The notes: generated by a model not told the origin, from the sequence alone. Counted from the stretch's first letter, positions 26,695 through 35,780 are shown. The stretch is DNA of 64,000 nucleotides from Luteitalea sp. (GCA_009377495.1 WHTZ01000013.1:1-64000); one strand, 5' to 3'. A program made the numbers and translations.

Positions 26695-27771
26695 TCACGT
26701 GTCGATGTCGAGATCATCGGTCGCGTCGAGCAAACGGCGGTGGCGGCCGTCGTGAAGCTCCGCGCGTTCCGTGGCGGGCTGGGACCTTCGTCGAAGCAAG
26801 AAGAGGACGCCGCCGACGAGCGATAGGATCATGATGAGACCCGCACTTGCGAGCGACAGCGCCAGGGCCGCACCGACACCAAGGCCCAACCGCGCGAAGA
26901 AATAGCTGAACAGCGCTTCGCGCACGCCCAAGCCGTTGATGGAGATCGGGAGGAGCTGCGCAACGAGGCTGACAGGAACGATGATGAACGCGTCGCGAAC
27001 GCGGAAGGAGATACCGAGGCCGTGCGCGAGCGCGACGTACACGAGCACGAGCAGGACCTGGACGATCACGGAGCCCGCGCCCGCAACTACCAGGGCACCA
27101 GGGCGTTGCCCCATCTGCTCCAGCAGCGTATGAATGCGTGCCAGACGATGCTCCACCCACTCGGGATGCAACACGCGCAGCGGTCCGAGCATCTTGGTGA
27201 CGAGCTGTGGATGGTAGAGCGCGGGGACGCCGACGGCGACGAAGCCAACCAGCACCATCCAGAGATACGCGGCGCCTGGCACCGGCATGCGGCCATGGTG
27301 TGCGAGCACAGACCCCAGTGCCGCCACGGCCGTGAGCGCCACAAGGCCAATCACCCGATCGACGAGGATCACGCCGGTCGCGACGGTGCGTGATCCGGTG
27401 AGGGGCGCCGTGTCGGCAATCCGGATGACGTCACCTCCGATATTGCTCGGGAGGAAGTTGTTGAAGAACGTCGCGACGAGGTAGGAACGAAACAGCGTCC
27501 AAACCGGGACGCCAATGCGCTGCGTGCCGAGCAGGAGGCGCCAACGCCACGCGCCCACGAGCAGGTGTAAGAGATAGATAGCAGCACTTAGCAGCAGCCA
27601 GCCTACCTCCATACCGCGCAACCGCGCGCCAACCGCTCCGACATCGGTCTGTGAGAAGAGCAACCACAGCAGGCCCGCGCTGACCCCAATCTTCACGACC
27701 ACGAACAGGGCCCGCCGAGCACGCCCGTCGCGCCATCCCTCGCCCCATCCCTCGCCCCTCGCCCCTCGCAC
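26695..27771 (-). CDS. lysylphosphatidylglycerol synthase-type membrane protein, second copy
   Basis: 358 aa with about eight membrane helices. Conserved blocks are LLVGAWRWRLLLGTQ, FFNNFLPSNIGGDVIRI and PISINGLGVREALFSYFF. It is paralogous to the gene at 23029-23970. The first about 15 residues (RGARGEGWGEGWRDG) are coded by tandem-repeat DNA. The true start may instead be a GTG within the LFVVVKIG segment about 22-24 codons later. Divergent from the GT4 gene. Confidence 0.85.
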   Translation of the reverse strand: MRGARGEGWGEGWRDGRARRALFVVVKIGVSAGLLWLLFSQTDVGAVGARLRGMEVGWLLLSAAIYLLHLLVGAWRWRLLLGTQRIGVPVWTLFRSYLVATFFNNFLPSNIGGDVIRIADTAPLTGSRTVATGVILVDRVIGLVALTAVAALGSVLAHHGRMPVPGAAYLWMVLVGFVAVGVPALYHPQLVTKMLGPLRVLHPEWVEHRLARIHTLLEQMGQRPGALVVAGAGSVIVQVLLVLVYVALAHGLGISFRVRDAFIIVPVSLVAQLLPISINGLGVREALFSYFFARLGLGVGAALALSLASAGLIMILSLVGGVLFLLRRRSQPATERAELHDGRHRRLLDATDDLDIDT

Positions 27772-27809
27772 CTTAACCTTGTCTCCTTGTCACCCTTCCA
27801 CCTTGTCAC
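27735..27809. repeat. intergenic tandem string (CTCGCCC then CTTGTCA types)
   Basis: Runs of CCCTCGCCC change to CCTTGTCACCCTTCCACCTTG. It separates two divergent genes, with a TATAAT at 27810-27815 directly at its right edge, so the promoter of the GT4 gene abuts the string. Confidence 0.8.
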
Positions 27810-27815
27810 TATAAT
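27810..27815 (+). promoter_or_regulatory. -10 box TATAAT for the GT4 gene
   Basis: A perfect TATAAT overlaps the ATG at 27814. Transcription from it would start near 27822, which argues against 27814 as start codon and supports GTG 27865. Confidence 0.5.
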
Positions 27816-27864
27816 GCCCTCGTTGTTGCTGGGCTGCATTGCTGCGACGCATGGGTTGACCTCT

Positions 27865-29127
27865 GTGACTGCCACCGCCGCTCCGCTCCGGATCCTCATG
27901 CTTGCTCCGGAGCCCTTCTTCGAGCCGCGCGGCACGCCCTTCAGCGAGTATCACCGGATCAAAGCGCTGGTCGAGGACGGCCACCAGGTCGACCTCGTGA
28001 CGTATCCGTTTGGCGGTGACGTGACGCTGCCGAACGTCCGCATCGTTCGCTGCGCGCGGCCGCCGTTCGTCCACGGCGTGCCGGTTGGTCCCTCCGTTCG
28101 CAAGGCGATTCTCGATGTCTGCCTGGGTGTCACCGCGTTTCGGCTCGCGCTCGGCAGCCAGCACCGCTACGACGCGATCCACTCGCACGAGGAGGCGGGC
28201 TTGCTCGGTGTGTGGCTGAGCCGCCGGCTCGGCATCCCGCATCTCTACGACATGCATTCGAGCCTGCCCCAACAGCTCACGAACTTTCACTTCTCGCGTT
28301 CACGACTGCTGCGGCGCACGTTCGAGTGGATGGAGCGGACGACGATCCGCGAGTCGCGGGTGATCATCACGATCTGCCAGGAGCTGCAGGACCAGGTGCG
28401 CGCCATGGGTGCCGGCGAGCGCGCGGTGCTGATCGAGAACGTCATGGGCGGAGACGTCGACGAGGTGCCGGGACCGGGACGCGAGCGTTTGCGCGCCGAC
28501 TGGGGGCTTGGAGCCGAGCAGCCGGTCGTGTTATACACTGGCACATTCGAGTCGTACCAGGGATTGGATCTGTTGCTCGACGCGGCAGTGCACCTCCGGA
28601 AACGTGTGGCGGACGCCGTCGTGCTCATCATTGGTGGGACGCCTGACCAGGTGGCGGCGTATCGGGAGCGAGCCGCTCAGTGGGGCGCACCCGTCGTCTG
28701 CGTAGGGCAGCGGCCACCTGAAGACATTCCACACTTCGTGGACGCGTGCGACGCGCTCGTCTCCCCGCGGACTGCCGGCACGAACACGCCGCTCAAGATC
28801 TATTCGTACTTACGCTCCGGTCGCCCCATCGTGGCCACCGACCTCTGGACGCACCGCCAGGTGCTCGACGAGACATCCGCCGTGCTCGTGCCGGCGCACG
28901 CCGAGGGGCTGGCCGCCGGTCTCGCGTTGGTGCTCGGCAACCCGCACGAGCGTGCCCGTGTTGTCGAGGGTGCACGGGCGCTCGCTCGCTCGAAGTACAG
29001 CCGCGAGGGATACGTGGAACGAACGCGGCGCGCATACCAGTTGCTCGTGAACGGCTCGTCTCACGTGACGCACAACACGCCCGTGCCGGTCGCCCACGTG
29101 GGCGCGAGGAGCTCGAAGCTGCCGTGA
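27865..29127 (+). CDS. GT4 family glycosyltransferase
   Basis: About 420 aa. The N-terminal GT-B donor-side opening is LRILMLAPEPFFEPRGTPFS, a block typical of bacterial GT4 enzymes. The C-terminal domain has VVLYTGTFESYQGLDLLLDA and the sugar-nucleotide-binding RTAGTNTPLKIYSYLRSG. It probably extends a lipid-linked glycan in the cytoplasm. GTG 27865 is chosen; the in-frame ATG at 27814 overlaps a -10 box. The stop overlaps the GTG of the epimerase gene (GTGA). Confidence 0.87.
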   Translation: MTATAAPLRILMLAPEPFFEPRGTPFSEYHRIKALVEDGHQVDLVTYPFGGDVTLPNVRIVRCARPPFVHGVPVGPSVRKAILDVCLGVTAFRLALGSQHRYDAIHSHEEAGLLGVWLSRRLGIPHLYDMHSSLPQQLTNFHFSRSRLLRRTFEWMERTTIRESRVIITICQELQDQVRAMGAGERAVLIENVMGGDVDEVPGPGRERLRADWGLGAEQPVVLYTGTFESYQGLDLLLDAAVHLRKRVADAVVLIIGGTPDQVAAYRERAAQWGAPVVCVGQRPPEDIPHFVDACDALVSPRTAGTNTPLKIYSYLRSGRPIVATDLWTHRQVLDETSAVLVPAHAEGLAAGLALVLGNPHERARVVEGARALARSKYSREGYVERTRRAYQLLVNGSSHVTHNTPVPVAHVGARSSKLP

Positions 29128-30116
29128 AAACTCTTGTCACCGGCGTGACGGGCTTCACGGGCGGACACCTCGCACGGTATCTCAAGTACCGCGGCGCGGA
29201 GGTTCGCGCGCTGGTTCGGCCCCAGAGTGCCGGCCGTCCGGTCGTGCAGGAGCTGCGCGCGGCCGGCATTGATATTGCGGAAGCGGATCTGAGTGACCCG
29301 TTGACGGTCGGACAGGCCTGCGACGGCGCCGAGGTGGTCTATCACGTCGCGGCGGCCTACCGAGAAGCGGGTCAGCCACCCTGGGCCTACCGCGAGGTGA
29401 ACGTCGGCGGGACGTTGAACATCATACATAGCGCGCGCAAGCGCGGCGTGCGGCGGGTCGTGTATTGCAGCACGGGGGGCGTTCACGGCCATGTAGCAAA
29501 GCCGCCGGGCAACGAGCGATCGCCCTTCAACCCCGGCGACGTCTACCAGCAAACCAAGCTGGAGGCCGAAGAAGAGGCGCGCCGCGCCGGGCAGCGCGGC
29601 GACTTGGAGGTCGTCGTCACCCGGCCGATTGGCATCTACGGTCCGGGCGACACACGGTTTCTCAAGATGTTCCGCGGGATCGCGCGGGGCCGATTCCCCA
29701 TTCTGGGAACGGGTGACGTCTTCTACCATCTCACGTACATCGACGATCTCGTGGAGGGATTCCGTCTCTGCGGCGAGCTTCCACAGGCGGCGGGGCAGAC
29801 CTACATTCTTGCGGGTCCTCGCTATACGACCCTCAATGAGCTCACGCGGCTCATCGCCGACGAGCTGAAGGTCAAACCCCCGCGGTTGCGACTGCCGGTG
29901 TGGCCCTTCTGGCTTGCAGGCGCGGTGTGCGAGCTGGTGTGCGTGCCGTTACGCGTGGAGCCGCCGCTGTATCGTCGGCGCGTGGACTTCTACACCAAGA
30001 GCCGCGCGTTCGACATCACACACGCGCGCACCGAGCTGGGGTACGAGCCCAAAGTGGATCTCCCCGAGGGCATCCGGCGGACGATCGCCTGGTATCGGGC
30101 ACAGGGCATGTTGTAA
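29124..30116 (+). CDS. NAD-dependent epimerase/dehydratase (extended SDR)
   Basis: 330 aa, GTG start. The Rossmann motif is LVTGVTGFTGGHLARYL, the catalytic Y-x3-K is YQQTKLEAEEEA, with Ser/Thr in CSTGGVHG. Related sequences include HpnA-like and other sugar-modifying SDRs. It may convert a nucleotide sugar for the neighbouring GT4 enzymes, or act on a lipid aldehyde as proposed for HpnA-like proteins. Translationally coupled to the upstream GT4. Confidence 0.85.
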   Translation: MKTLVTGVTGFTGGHLARYLKYRGAEVRALVRPQSAGRPVVQELRAAGIDIAEADLSDPLTVGQACDGAEVVYHVAAAYREAGQPPWAYREVNVGGTLNIIHSARKRGVRRVVYCSTGGVHGHVAKPPGNERSPFNPGDVYQQTKLEAEEEARRAGQRGDLEVVVTRPIGIYGPGDTRFLKMFRGIARGRFPILGTGDVFYHLTYIDDLVEGFRLCGELPQAAGQTYILAGPRYTTLNELTRLIADELKVKPPRLRLPVWPFWLAGAVCELVCVPLRVEPPLYRRRVDFYTKSRAFDITHARTELGYEPKVDLPEGIRRTIAWYRAQGML

Positions 30117-30122
30117 CTGACG

Positions 30123-30163
30123 CTTGTCAATGCTCAATGCTCAATGCCCAATGCATTGACAAG
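30123..30163. repeat. hairpin with TCAATGC tandem loop
   Basis: Perfect 11-bp arms CTTGTCAATGC (30123-30133) and GCATTGACAAG (30153-30163) flank TCAATGC repeats. The hairpin ends six bases before the ATG of the next gene and covers its ribosome-binding region, so it could dampen translation. Confidence 0.75.
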
Positions 30164-30168
30164 AATCC

Positions 30169-31425
30169 ATGTTGAACGTTGTCCAAGTCTGCGACCATCT
30201 CGGGTGGCCCGGGTCCCGGATGCACGGTGTCAAGCGGCTCTTCGCATGGATGATCCCGCGGTTCGATCCCACTCGATTCCATGTGTCGCTCGTGAGCCTC
30301 CGCCGGAAGGACCTCTCCGAGGACACGCTCGAGCAGCTCGGCATCGACGTGACCTATCTGCACAAGGGAAAGTTCGATCCATCGACCTGGACGGCGCTCG
30401 GTAAGGTGTTCGACGCGCAGCGCGCCGACATCGTCCACCTGCACGGCTACGGTGCGACAACGTTTGGCCGGCTGGCGGCCGCGACCCGGGGCCTGCCGGT
30501 CCTGTTGCACGAGCACGCGAACCACACAGACACACCCTGGTTTCAAAAGGTTGCTGATAGGATCCTGCAGCCCTATACGGATCTCGCCCTTGCTGTGTCG
30601 AAATCGACCGCGGAGTTCGTCGTGCGTGCGCGGCTGGTCCCCTCGGCGAAAACGAAAGTGGTCTATCTGGGTGTGCCGCTGGATGAGTTCGCACGACCTC
30701 GTACTCATGAGGAGATTCGCGCGGCACGCGCCGCGTTGGGCATCGAGCCCGAGACGTTCGCTCTCGGTACCATCACGCGCCTCATGCCGTCGAAAGGGAA
30801 CACGTACCTCATCGAAGCCATGAAGCACGTCGGCCAGCGTCTGCCCGACGCCCGCTGTTTCATTGTCGGCGAGGGAGAGCTGCAAGCCGAGCTCGAAGCG
30901 CAGGCGCGAGCGCTGGGCGTGTCAGACCGCGTGCGGCTCACCGGGTTCACGCGGGACGTCGCGGCCGCGCTTTCGGCGCTCGACCTCGTGGTCTTTCCGT
31001 CGCTGTGGGAAGGGACACCGCTCACGGCGTTCGAGGCGTTGGCGATGGGAAAGCCCATCGTGGCGACTGACGCCGATGGCCTGAAGGACATCCTCACCGA
31101 CGGGGAGGACGCGTGCGTCGTGCCGCAGCGCGATGCCCGCGCTCTCGGGGATGCCATTGTCCGGCTGCAGGGTGACCGAGAGCTCCGGTCTCGCTTGGGC
31201 GCCCACGCGCGCACGACAGGGCGGCGGTACGATATCCAGGCGTTCGTCCACAAGATGGAGCACCTCTACGAGCTGATGCACCGCGTCTCACGTGCAACGA
31301 AGCGCGAAGGGCTGTTTCGCGAAGACCTGAGCTTCCTCGGCCGTCTTGGCGTGGCGAGCGCCCCGCACGGTGCGGCTAAAGCCGCGAAAGCCGCGCCCGA
31401 CCATGGTCAAGGGGCGCCTTGGTGA
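30169..31425 (+). CDS. GT4 family glycosyltransferase, GalNAc/mannosyl-type
   Basis: 418 aa. GT-B fold: MLNVVQVCDHLGWPGSRMHG at the N-terminus, LGTITRLMPSKGNTYLIEAM at the donor-binding start, CFIVGEGELQAELEAQA, and PSLWEGTPLTAFEALAMGKP with the conserved E-x7-E. It probably adds a sugar to the same lipid-linked product as the upstream GT4. The stop overlaps the GTG of the following GT-C gene. Confidence 0.88.
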   Translation: MLNVVQVCDHLGWPGSRMHGVKRLFAWMIPRFDPTRFHVSLVSLRRKDLSEDTLEQLGIDVTYLHKGKFDPSTWTALGKVFDAQRADIVHLHGYGATTFGRLAAATRGLPVLLHEHANHTDTPWFQKVADRILQPYTDLALAVSKSTAEFVVRARLVPSAKTKVVYLGVPLDEFARPRTHEEIRAARAALGIEPETFALGTITRLMPSKGNTYLIEAMKHVGQRLPDARCFIVGEGELQAELEAQARALGVSDRVRLTGFTRDVAAALSALDLVVFPSLWEGTPLTAFEALAMGKPIVATDADGLKDILTDGEDACVVPQRDARALGDAIVRLQGDRELRSRLGAHARTTGRRYDIQAFVHKMEHLYELMHRVSRATKREGLFREDLSFLGRLGVASAPHGAAKAAKAAPDHGQGAPW

Positions 31426-33386
31426 ACGCGCCGCGTACCCCACGCGTCGCACCGATGTGGCAGGAGCCGGGTGTCGTGGGGGTGCTGCTCGTGGGCGCCT
31501 TCCTCACCACGTTTGCCCTCACCGTCGACTTCCCGCGAAAGGCCCGTGGGTTTCATGGTGACGAATCCACCTACTACGTCCTCGGTCATAGCCTGGCGGA
31601 GGACTTCGACTTCGAGTACCGCTATGAGGACCTCGTGCGCGTGTGGCGCGAGTTTCCGTCTGGACCCCAAGGCATCTTCCTCAAAGAGGGGAAAGATGTC
31701 GAGCTGGCGCTCAGCTCGGAGCTCCCATTCATTCGACGGATCAAGCACGACGATCCGGAGCGCCAGGAGCGCTTGTACTTCGGCAAGTCCTTCATCTACC
31801 CGCTCGTGGCGGCTCCGTTTGTCTTCTTTTTTGGGACGAACGGGTTTCTCGTCCTGCATGCGCTTCTATTCACGCTAAGCCTTGCCGCGGCGTACGCGTT
31901 CCTCCGCACCCGTACCTCGCCGATCGCCGCGCTCGCGTTCTCGATGGCGTTTCTCTTCGCGTCGGTGGTGCCGGTGTACTTCGTCTGGCTGACGCCGGAG
32001 CTGTTCAATATCTCGCTGATGCTCCTCGGCGTCTTCCTTTGGTGTTACAAGGAGGTCGCCGGGCCCGTGGTGCCCAGCCGCCACTTGAAGGACGAGTGGG
32101 GGCGCTTCCTGCGCGCGGATGTCAGCACGTGCCTCGGCGTGGTGCTGATTGGTGTGGCGACCTTCTCCAAGCCCACCAACGTGTTCGCGCTGGTGCCGCT
32201 TGTCGCGCTGCCATTCCTCCGTCGCCAGTGGAAGCGCACGTGTCTCACGGTGCTCGTGTTCACGGTGGTCGTCGGCGGGTTGTTCACGCTCAACGCGGTC
32301 ATCACCGGAGAGTTCAACTACCAAGGCGGATATCGCACGACGTTTTACGCCAACAGGGGCTTTCCGTTCCTCACGGAAGATCGGACGTTTCGCAACAGCG
32401 GCTTGCCGCGCGCCACCGACAGTGTTCCCATCGATGTGCTATTCAATCGCGGGGCGCTGACCACCGTCTTCCCGCACAATGTGATGTACTTCGTGCTTGG
32501 GCGTCACACCGGCCTGGTCCCGTACTTCTTCCCCGGTGTGCTCAGCCTCCTGTTGTTCCTGTGGGCGGGACGACAGCGGCGCGAGGGATTTCAGTGGCTC
32601 GTGGCGGCGACCATCGCGCTCGGCGCGCTCGCCCTGCTGCTCTACATGCCATTCACGTACTCCGGTGGCGGTGCGCCGGTCGGGAACCGCTATTTCCTGC
32701 CGTACTACGGCCTGTTCCTCTTTCTCGCGCCGACCCTCTTCAGCGCGCGGAGCGCCTTCACGGCGATGGCGGTTGGTGGGTTGTTCTGCGGGCAGCTCAT
32801 CGTCGACCCGTTCTACACCTCGTTTAATGCCTGGGCGCACCCGCAGCGCGCCCTGTTCCGCTGGCTGCCGGTCGAGCTCTCGCTCGTGAACGACCTGCCC
32901 GTCAACGTGCTGCCTTCCCGCTCGAAGCTGCGGCTTCCGGGCGATCCGCCGCTCACGGGGTACTTCTTGGACGACCAGGCGGACAGGCTCGAGGCGAACG
33001 GGTGGTTTTGGATTCGGGGCGAGGGATCGACCGAGATCCTCTTGCGCGCGCCGGTCTGGGTACCATCCGCCGCGCAAGGGCCACGACCCGCCCGCATCGG
33101 CACGCTGGTCATCGATCTCATGTCGGGTGAAAAGGCCACGACCGTTCGAATCGATGCTGGCGCGGAACGTCTCGAGGTGGCGCTCACGGAGAATGCCTTC
33201 AAGCAGGCCCGCGTGCAAATGCCGCGCGGGTTTCCGTACAAGCCGATGCCCGGTCAGCCCCTGAACTACATCTATCGCGTGAGGCTATCGTCGAGCACCG
33301 GCTTCTTCCCTCTGTTCGACATGCCCGGCTCCGTCGATCCGCGTTTTCTTGGGGCCCGGGTCCGCCTGACACCGCTCTATCGATGA
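31422..33386 (+). CDS. polytopic membrane protein, GT-C glycosyltransferase-like
   Basis: 654 aa, GTG start overlapping the upstream stop (GTGA). About ten membrane helices are visible. An FHGDESTYY motif after the first helix fits the catalytic acidic pair of the ArnT/PMT (GT-C) family, which uses polyprenyl-phosphate sugars on the periplasmic side. After about residue 480 a soluble extracytoplasmic domain follows (LPSRSKLRLPGDPPLTGYF...). If correct, it would consume the lipid-linked sugar made by GT2-type enzymes. Confidence 0.7.
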   Translation: MNAPRTPRVAPMWQEPGVVGVLLVGAFLTTFALTVDFPRKARGFHGDESTYYVLGHSLAEDFDFEYRYEDLVRVWREFPSGPQGIFLKEGKDVELALSSELPFIRRIKHDDPERQERLYFGKSFIYPLVAAPFVFFFGTNGFLVLHALLFTLSLAAAYAFLRTRTSPIAALAFSMAFLFASVVPVYFVWLTPELFNISLMLLGVFLWCYKEVAGPVVPSRHLKDEWGRFLRADVSTCLGVVLIGVATFSKPTNVFALVPLVALPFLRRQWKRTCLTVLVFTVVVGGLFTLNAVITGEFNYQGGYRTTFYANRGFPFLTEDRTFRNSGLPRATDSVPIDVLFNRGALTTVFPHNVMYFVLGRHTGLVPYFFPGVLSLLLFLWAGRQRREGFQWLVAATIALGALALLLYMPFTYSGGGAPVGNRYFLPYYGLFLFLAPTLFSARSAFTAMAVGGLFCGQLIVDPFYTSFNAWAHPQRALFRWLPVELSLVNDLPVNVLPSRSKLRLPGDPPLTGYFLDDQADRLEANGWFWIRGEGSTEILLRAPVWVPSAAQGPRPARIGTLVIDLMSGEKATTVRIDAGAERLEVALTENAFKQARVQMPRGFPYKPMPGQPLNYIYRVRLSSSTGFFPLFDMPGSVDPRFLGARVRLTPLYR

Positions 33387-33400
33387 GCACGTCCGATCTG

Positions 33401-33513
33401 GTAGGGCGCGGCTTCCGCCTTCGCGCCTCCCGCTACGGCGGACGAGTCCACCGTAGCCTCGGCGAAGGTGGACCGCCGTAGCCTTGGCGGAGGCGGTTAG
33501 CCGCGCCGACGCA
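33401..33513. repeat. REP-like mosaic repeat, copy 3 (inverted relative to copy 1)
   Basis: 33401-33424 is the exact reverse complement of 102-125, and 33436-33449 that of 79-92. Further GGCGG-rich palindromic parts follow to about 33500. It fills the gap before ttcA. Confidence 0.75.
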
Positions 33514-33520
33514 TGGCTTG

Positions 33521-33526
33521 TATACT
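33521..33526 (+). promoter_or_regulatory. -10 box TATACT placed for a leaderless ttcA transcript
   Basis: TATACT ends 7 bp before the ATG at 33534, the usual distance from -10 to the transcription start. The mRNA would begin at the start codon itself. No ribosome-binding site is seen. Confidence 0.5.
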
Positions 33527-33533
33527 CAATCCG

Positions 33534-34310
33534 ATGTCGTACCGAAGCTCCCTCGAGGCGCGTATCGCGCGGAAGACGACGAAGGCGATCGTCGATTTTG
33601 CGCTCATCGAGGACGGCGACCGCGTCATGGTGGGGCTCTCCGGCGGGAAGGACAGTTGGGCGCTCCTTCAGGTCCTCGATGTGCTCCGCCAGCGCGCACC
33701 GATCACGTTCAGTCTCGTGGCCGTGAACGTCGACTCCGGCTATGACGGGTATCGCCACGACCTCATCAAAGCAACGTGCGAGGCGCACGGCTGGGAGTAC
33801 CGCATCGAGCACACGCAGATCGGCGCCGTCATGGACGACCTGCTCGAACCAAACGCGACGCCTTGCTCGCTGTGCGCGCGGTTGCGTCGTGGTGTGCTGT
33901 ATCGGCTGGCCGAACAGGTTGCTGCCACCAAGATCGCACTGGGCCACCATGCCGACGACTTCGTCGAGACGGCGCTCCTGAACCTGTTCTTCGGTGGATC
34001 CCTCAAAGCGATGCCGGCCCGCCTCGTGTCCGACAGCCAGCAACATGTCGTGATTCGACCACTGGTTTATGTGTCGGAAGACGAGGCGCGCGCGTACACG
34101 AAAGAGTCTTGCCTGCCGATCATTGGTTGTTGCTGTCCAGCATGTGGGGATCTGAGCCTTCAGCGGCAGCGGATCAAGCGCCTCATTGCGGAGCTCGAGC
34201 GCGAGCATCCGGGCGTCAAGAGCTCCATGCTGCGGGCCCTCGGCAACGTGATGCCCCGGCATCTACTCGACACGCGGTTGAACCCGCGGCCGTCGTTTTG
34301 CGAGCAATGA
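33534..34310 (+). CDS. ttcA: tRNA 2-thiocytidine(32) synthetase TtcA
   Basis: 258 aa. PP-loop VMVGLSGGKDSWALL, CSLCARLRRG (first CxxC), GHHADDFVET and a second Cys cluster CCCPACGD match TtcA, which binds a 4Fe-4S cluster and thiolates C32 of tRNA. The ATG at 33534 (MSYRSSLEARI) is preferred; an in-frame ATG at 33513 overlaps the promoter. It overlaps dtd by 4 bp (ATGA). Confidence 0.92.
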   Translation: MSYRSSLEARIARKTTKAIVDFALIEDGDRVMVGLSGGKDSWALLQVLDVLRQRAPITFSLVAVNVDSGYDGYRHDLIKATCEAHGWEYRIEHTQIGAVMDDLLEPNATPCSLCARLRRGVLYRLAEQVAATKIALGHHADDFVETALLNLFFGGSLKAMPARLVSDSQQHVVIRPLVYVSEDEARAYTKESCLPIIGCCCPACGDLSLQRQRIKRLIAELEREHPGVKSSMLRALGNVMPRHLLDTRLNPRPSFCEQ

Positions 34311-34756
34311 GAGCTGTCGTGCAGCGCGTGAGCGGCGCGCGCGTCCGCGTGGATGGCGCCGTGGTAGGGGAGATCGGCCACGGGCTGGTCGTGTTCGTGG
34401 GCGTGGAGAAGGGTGACGCCGCGCAGGACGCAACCTACGTCGCCAGCAAGGTGGCCGAGCTTCGCATCTTCAACGACGAGGCAGGCAAGATGAATCAGGC
34501 CGTGACGGAGGTGGAAGGCCACGTCCTGCTCGTGTCCCAGTTCACGTTGCACGGCGATTGCCGGAGGGGACGCCGCCCCTCCTTCGACCTGGCCGAGGCG
34601 CCTGGTCCTGCCCGCACGCGCTACGCGGACGTTGCACGCCACCTGCGCGAGCGTGGCCTTGTGGTGGCCGAAGGTGTCTTTCAGGCCATGATGCACGTCG
34701 AGCTCGTTGGCGACGGTCCCGTCACCATTCTCCTCGACAGTCGCAAAGGGTTCTAG
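34307..34756 (+). CDS. dtd: D-aminoacyl-tRNA deacylase
   Basis: 149 aa, normal length. Motifs MRAVVQRVSGARVRVDG, the catalytic SQFTLHGDCRRGRRPSF and a C-terminal VELVGDGPVTILLDS are diagnostic. The usual C-terminal Gly-cisPro is not obvious in this copy. It hydrolyses D-amino acids from mischarged tRNA. Coupled to ttcA, giving a tRNA-quality pair. Confidence 0.94.
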   Translation: MRAVVQRVSGARVRVDGAVVGEIGHGLVVFVGVEKGDAAQDATYVASKVAELRIFNDEAGKMNQAVTEVEGHVLLVSQFTLHGDCRRGRRPSFDLAEAPGPARTRYADVARHLRERGLVVAEGVFQAMMHVELVGDGPVTILLDSRKGF

Positions 34757-34781
34757 AAAAAGGAACCGGGTACCGTATGTC

Positions 34782-34818
34782 CTCGCCCCTGACCCTGACC
34801 CCTGACCCCTGACCCCTT
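34782..34818. repeat. intergenic tandem string (CCCTGAC type)
   Basis: CCCCTGACCCTGACCCCTG and further heptamers lie between dtd and the porin-like gene. A TATGAT -10-like box (34823-34828) directly follows it, and a GAGGAGGA ribosome-binding site lies further down. Confidence 0.8.
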
Positions 34819-34874
34819 TTGATATGATGCGCAATGACCGGGGCGCCTGCACGTGTTGAGGAGGACCGACCATC

Positions 34875-35747
34875 GTGGAACGTCACACGACGCTCTGGCG
34901 CCGGCTGGTGTGCGTCTGCGCACCTGCTATCCTCTCGTGGGGCCTCTTCGCAGCGCCGGGCGCGGCGCAGCAGCGACCCCTGGTCACCGAGGATCCGGAA
35001 ACCATCGGGAGTGGCAACATCCTCATCGAGGCGGGCGCTGACTACGGCCGCGACGTGTTCTATCCCGCGTCGGGGCTCACCGGTAACCGGTTGCGCCTGC
35101 CCACGCTCGGCTTGAGCATTGGGCTCAGTTCGATTGCTGAGCTGCAGTTCGATACAGGTCCCCACACGCGCCTGTCGATCACCGAGCGCGAAGACGCGCC
35201 CTTCACCAACGATCTCGAGATCGACGGCACCAGCACGCGCAGCTTCGACGACACGCTGGTTGGTCTGAAGATGCGACTGGTTGGCGAAGGGCCTGATCGC
35301 CCGGCCTTCGGCGTACGCTTGGCGACCCGTTTGTCGACGGCCAGCAAGTCGAGCGGACTGGGACTCGCCACAACGGACTTTCTCGTGCAGGCATTGGCCG
35401 CGAAGACGACGCAGTCGACCCGCGTCGTGGGTAATGTGGGCGTGGCCTGGCTCGGGAATCCCGTGGGCGGCGAGCAGAACACCGCCTTCTTGTACGGCGC
35501 CTCGCTCGCCAACGCTGTCGCGCCTGGCCTCGAGATCGTCGGCGAGCTGAACGGCCGGTTCGATACCGGGGAGACTCCCGCGCCGGCTGGGACCGAGAGC
35601 CGAAGCGCGCTGCGCGCGGGCCTGCGCCACACGCATGGTCCTGGACGCATCGACGGCGGCATCATTCTCGGTCTCACGGACAACGAGCCCGGCTTCGGCT
35701 TCACCATCGGCTATACCTACGTGTTCCACGCCTTCGCCGTGCCCTAG
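34875..35747 (+). CDS. putative outer-membrane transporter/porin-like protein
   Basis: 290 aa, GTG start with a strong GAGGAGGA ribosome-binding site. Signal peptide LSWGLFAAPGAAQQ. The mature protein begins VTEDPETIGSGNILIEAGAD, like barrel proteins annotated as 'transporter, phenol meta-pathway associated'. It alternates amphipathic strands and ends in GFTIGYTYVFHAF. Function is unknown. A TATGAT box 46 bp upstream is a plausible promoter. Confidence 0.72.
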   Translation: MERHTTLWRRLVCVCAPAILSWGLFAAPGAAQQRPLVTEDPETIGSGNILIEAGADYGRDVFYPASGLTGNRLRLPTLGLSIGLSSIAELQFDTGPHTRLSITEREDAPFTNDLEIDGTSTRSFDDTLVGLKMRLVGEGPDRPAFGVRLATRLSTASKSSGLGLATTDFLVQALAAKTTQSTRVVGNVGVAWLGNPVGGEQNTAFLYGASLANAVAPGLEIVGELNGRFDTGETPAPAGTESRSALRAGLRHTHGPGRIDGGIILGLTDNEPGFGFTIGYTYVFHAFAVP

Positions 35748-35750
35748 CCG

Positions 35751-35778
35751 CACCTGGCACCTCGCACCTTGCACCTTG
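35751..35778. repeat. intergenic tandem string (CACCTTG type)
   Basis: CACCTGGCACCTCGCACCTT and one further copy end 2 bp before the dapF-like ATG. Confidence 0.75.
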
Positions 35779-35780
35779 AT

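Noticed and set aside
33144-33160. tRNA T-arm-like GTTCGAATC
   Set aside because: Inside the GT-C gene coding sequence, with no acceptor or anticodon stems around it.
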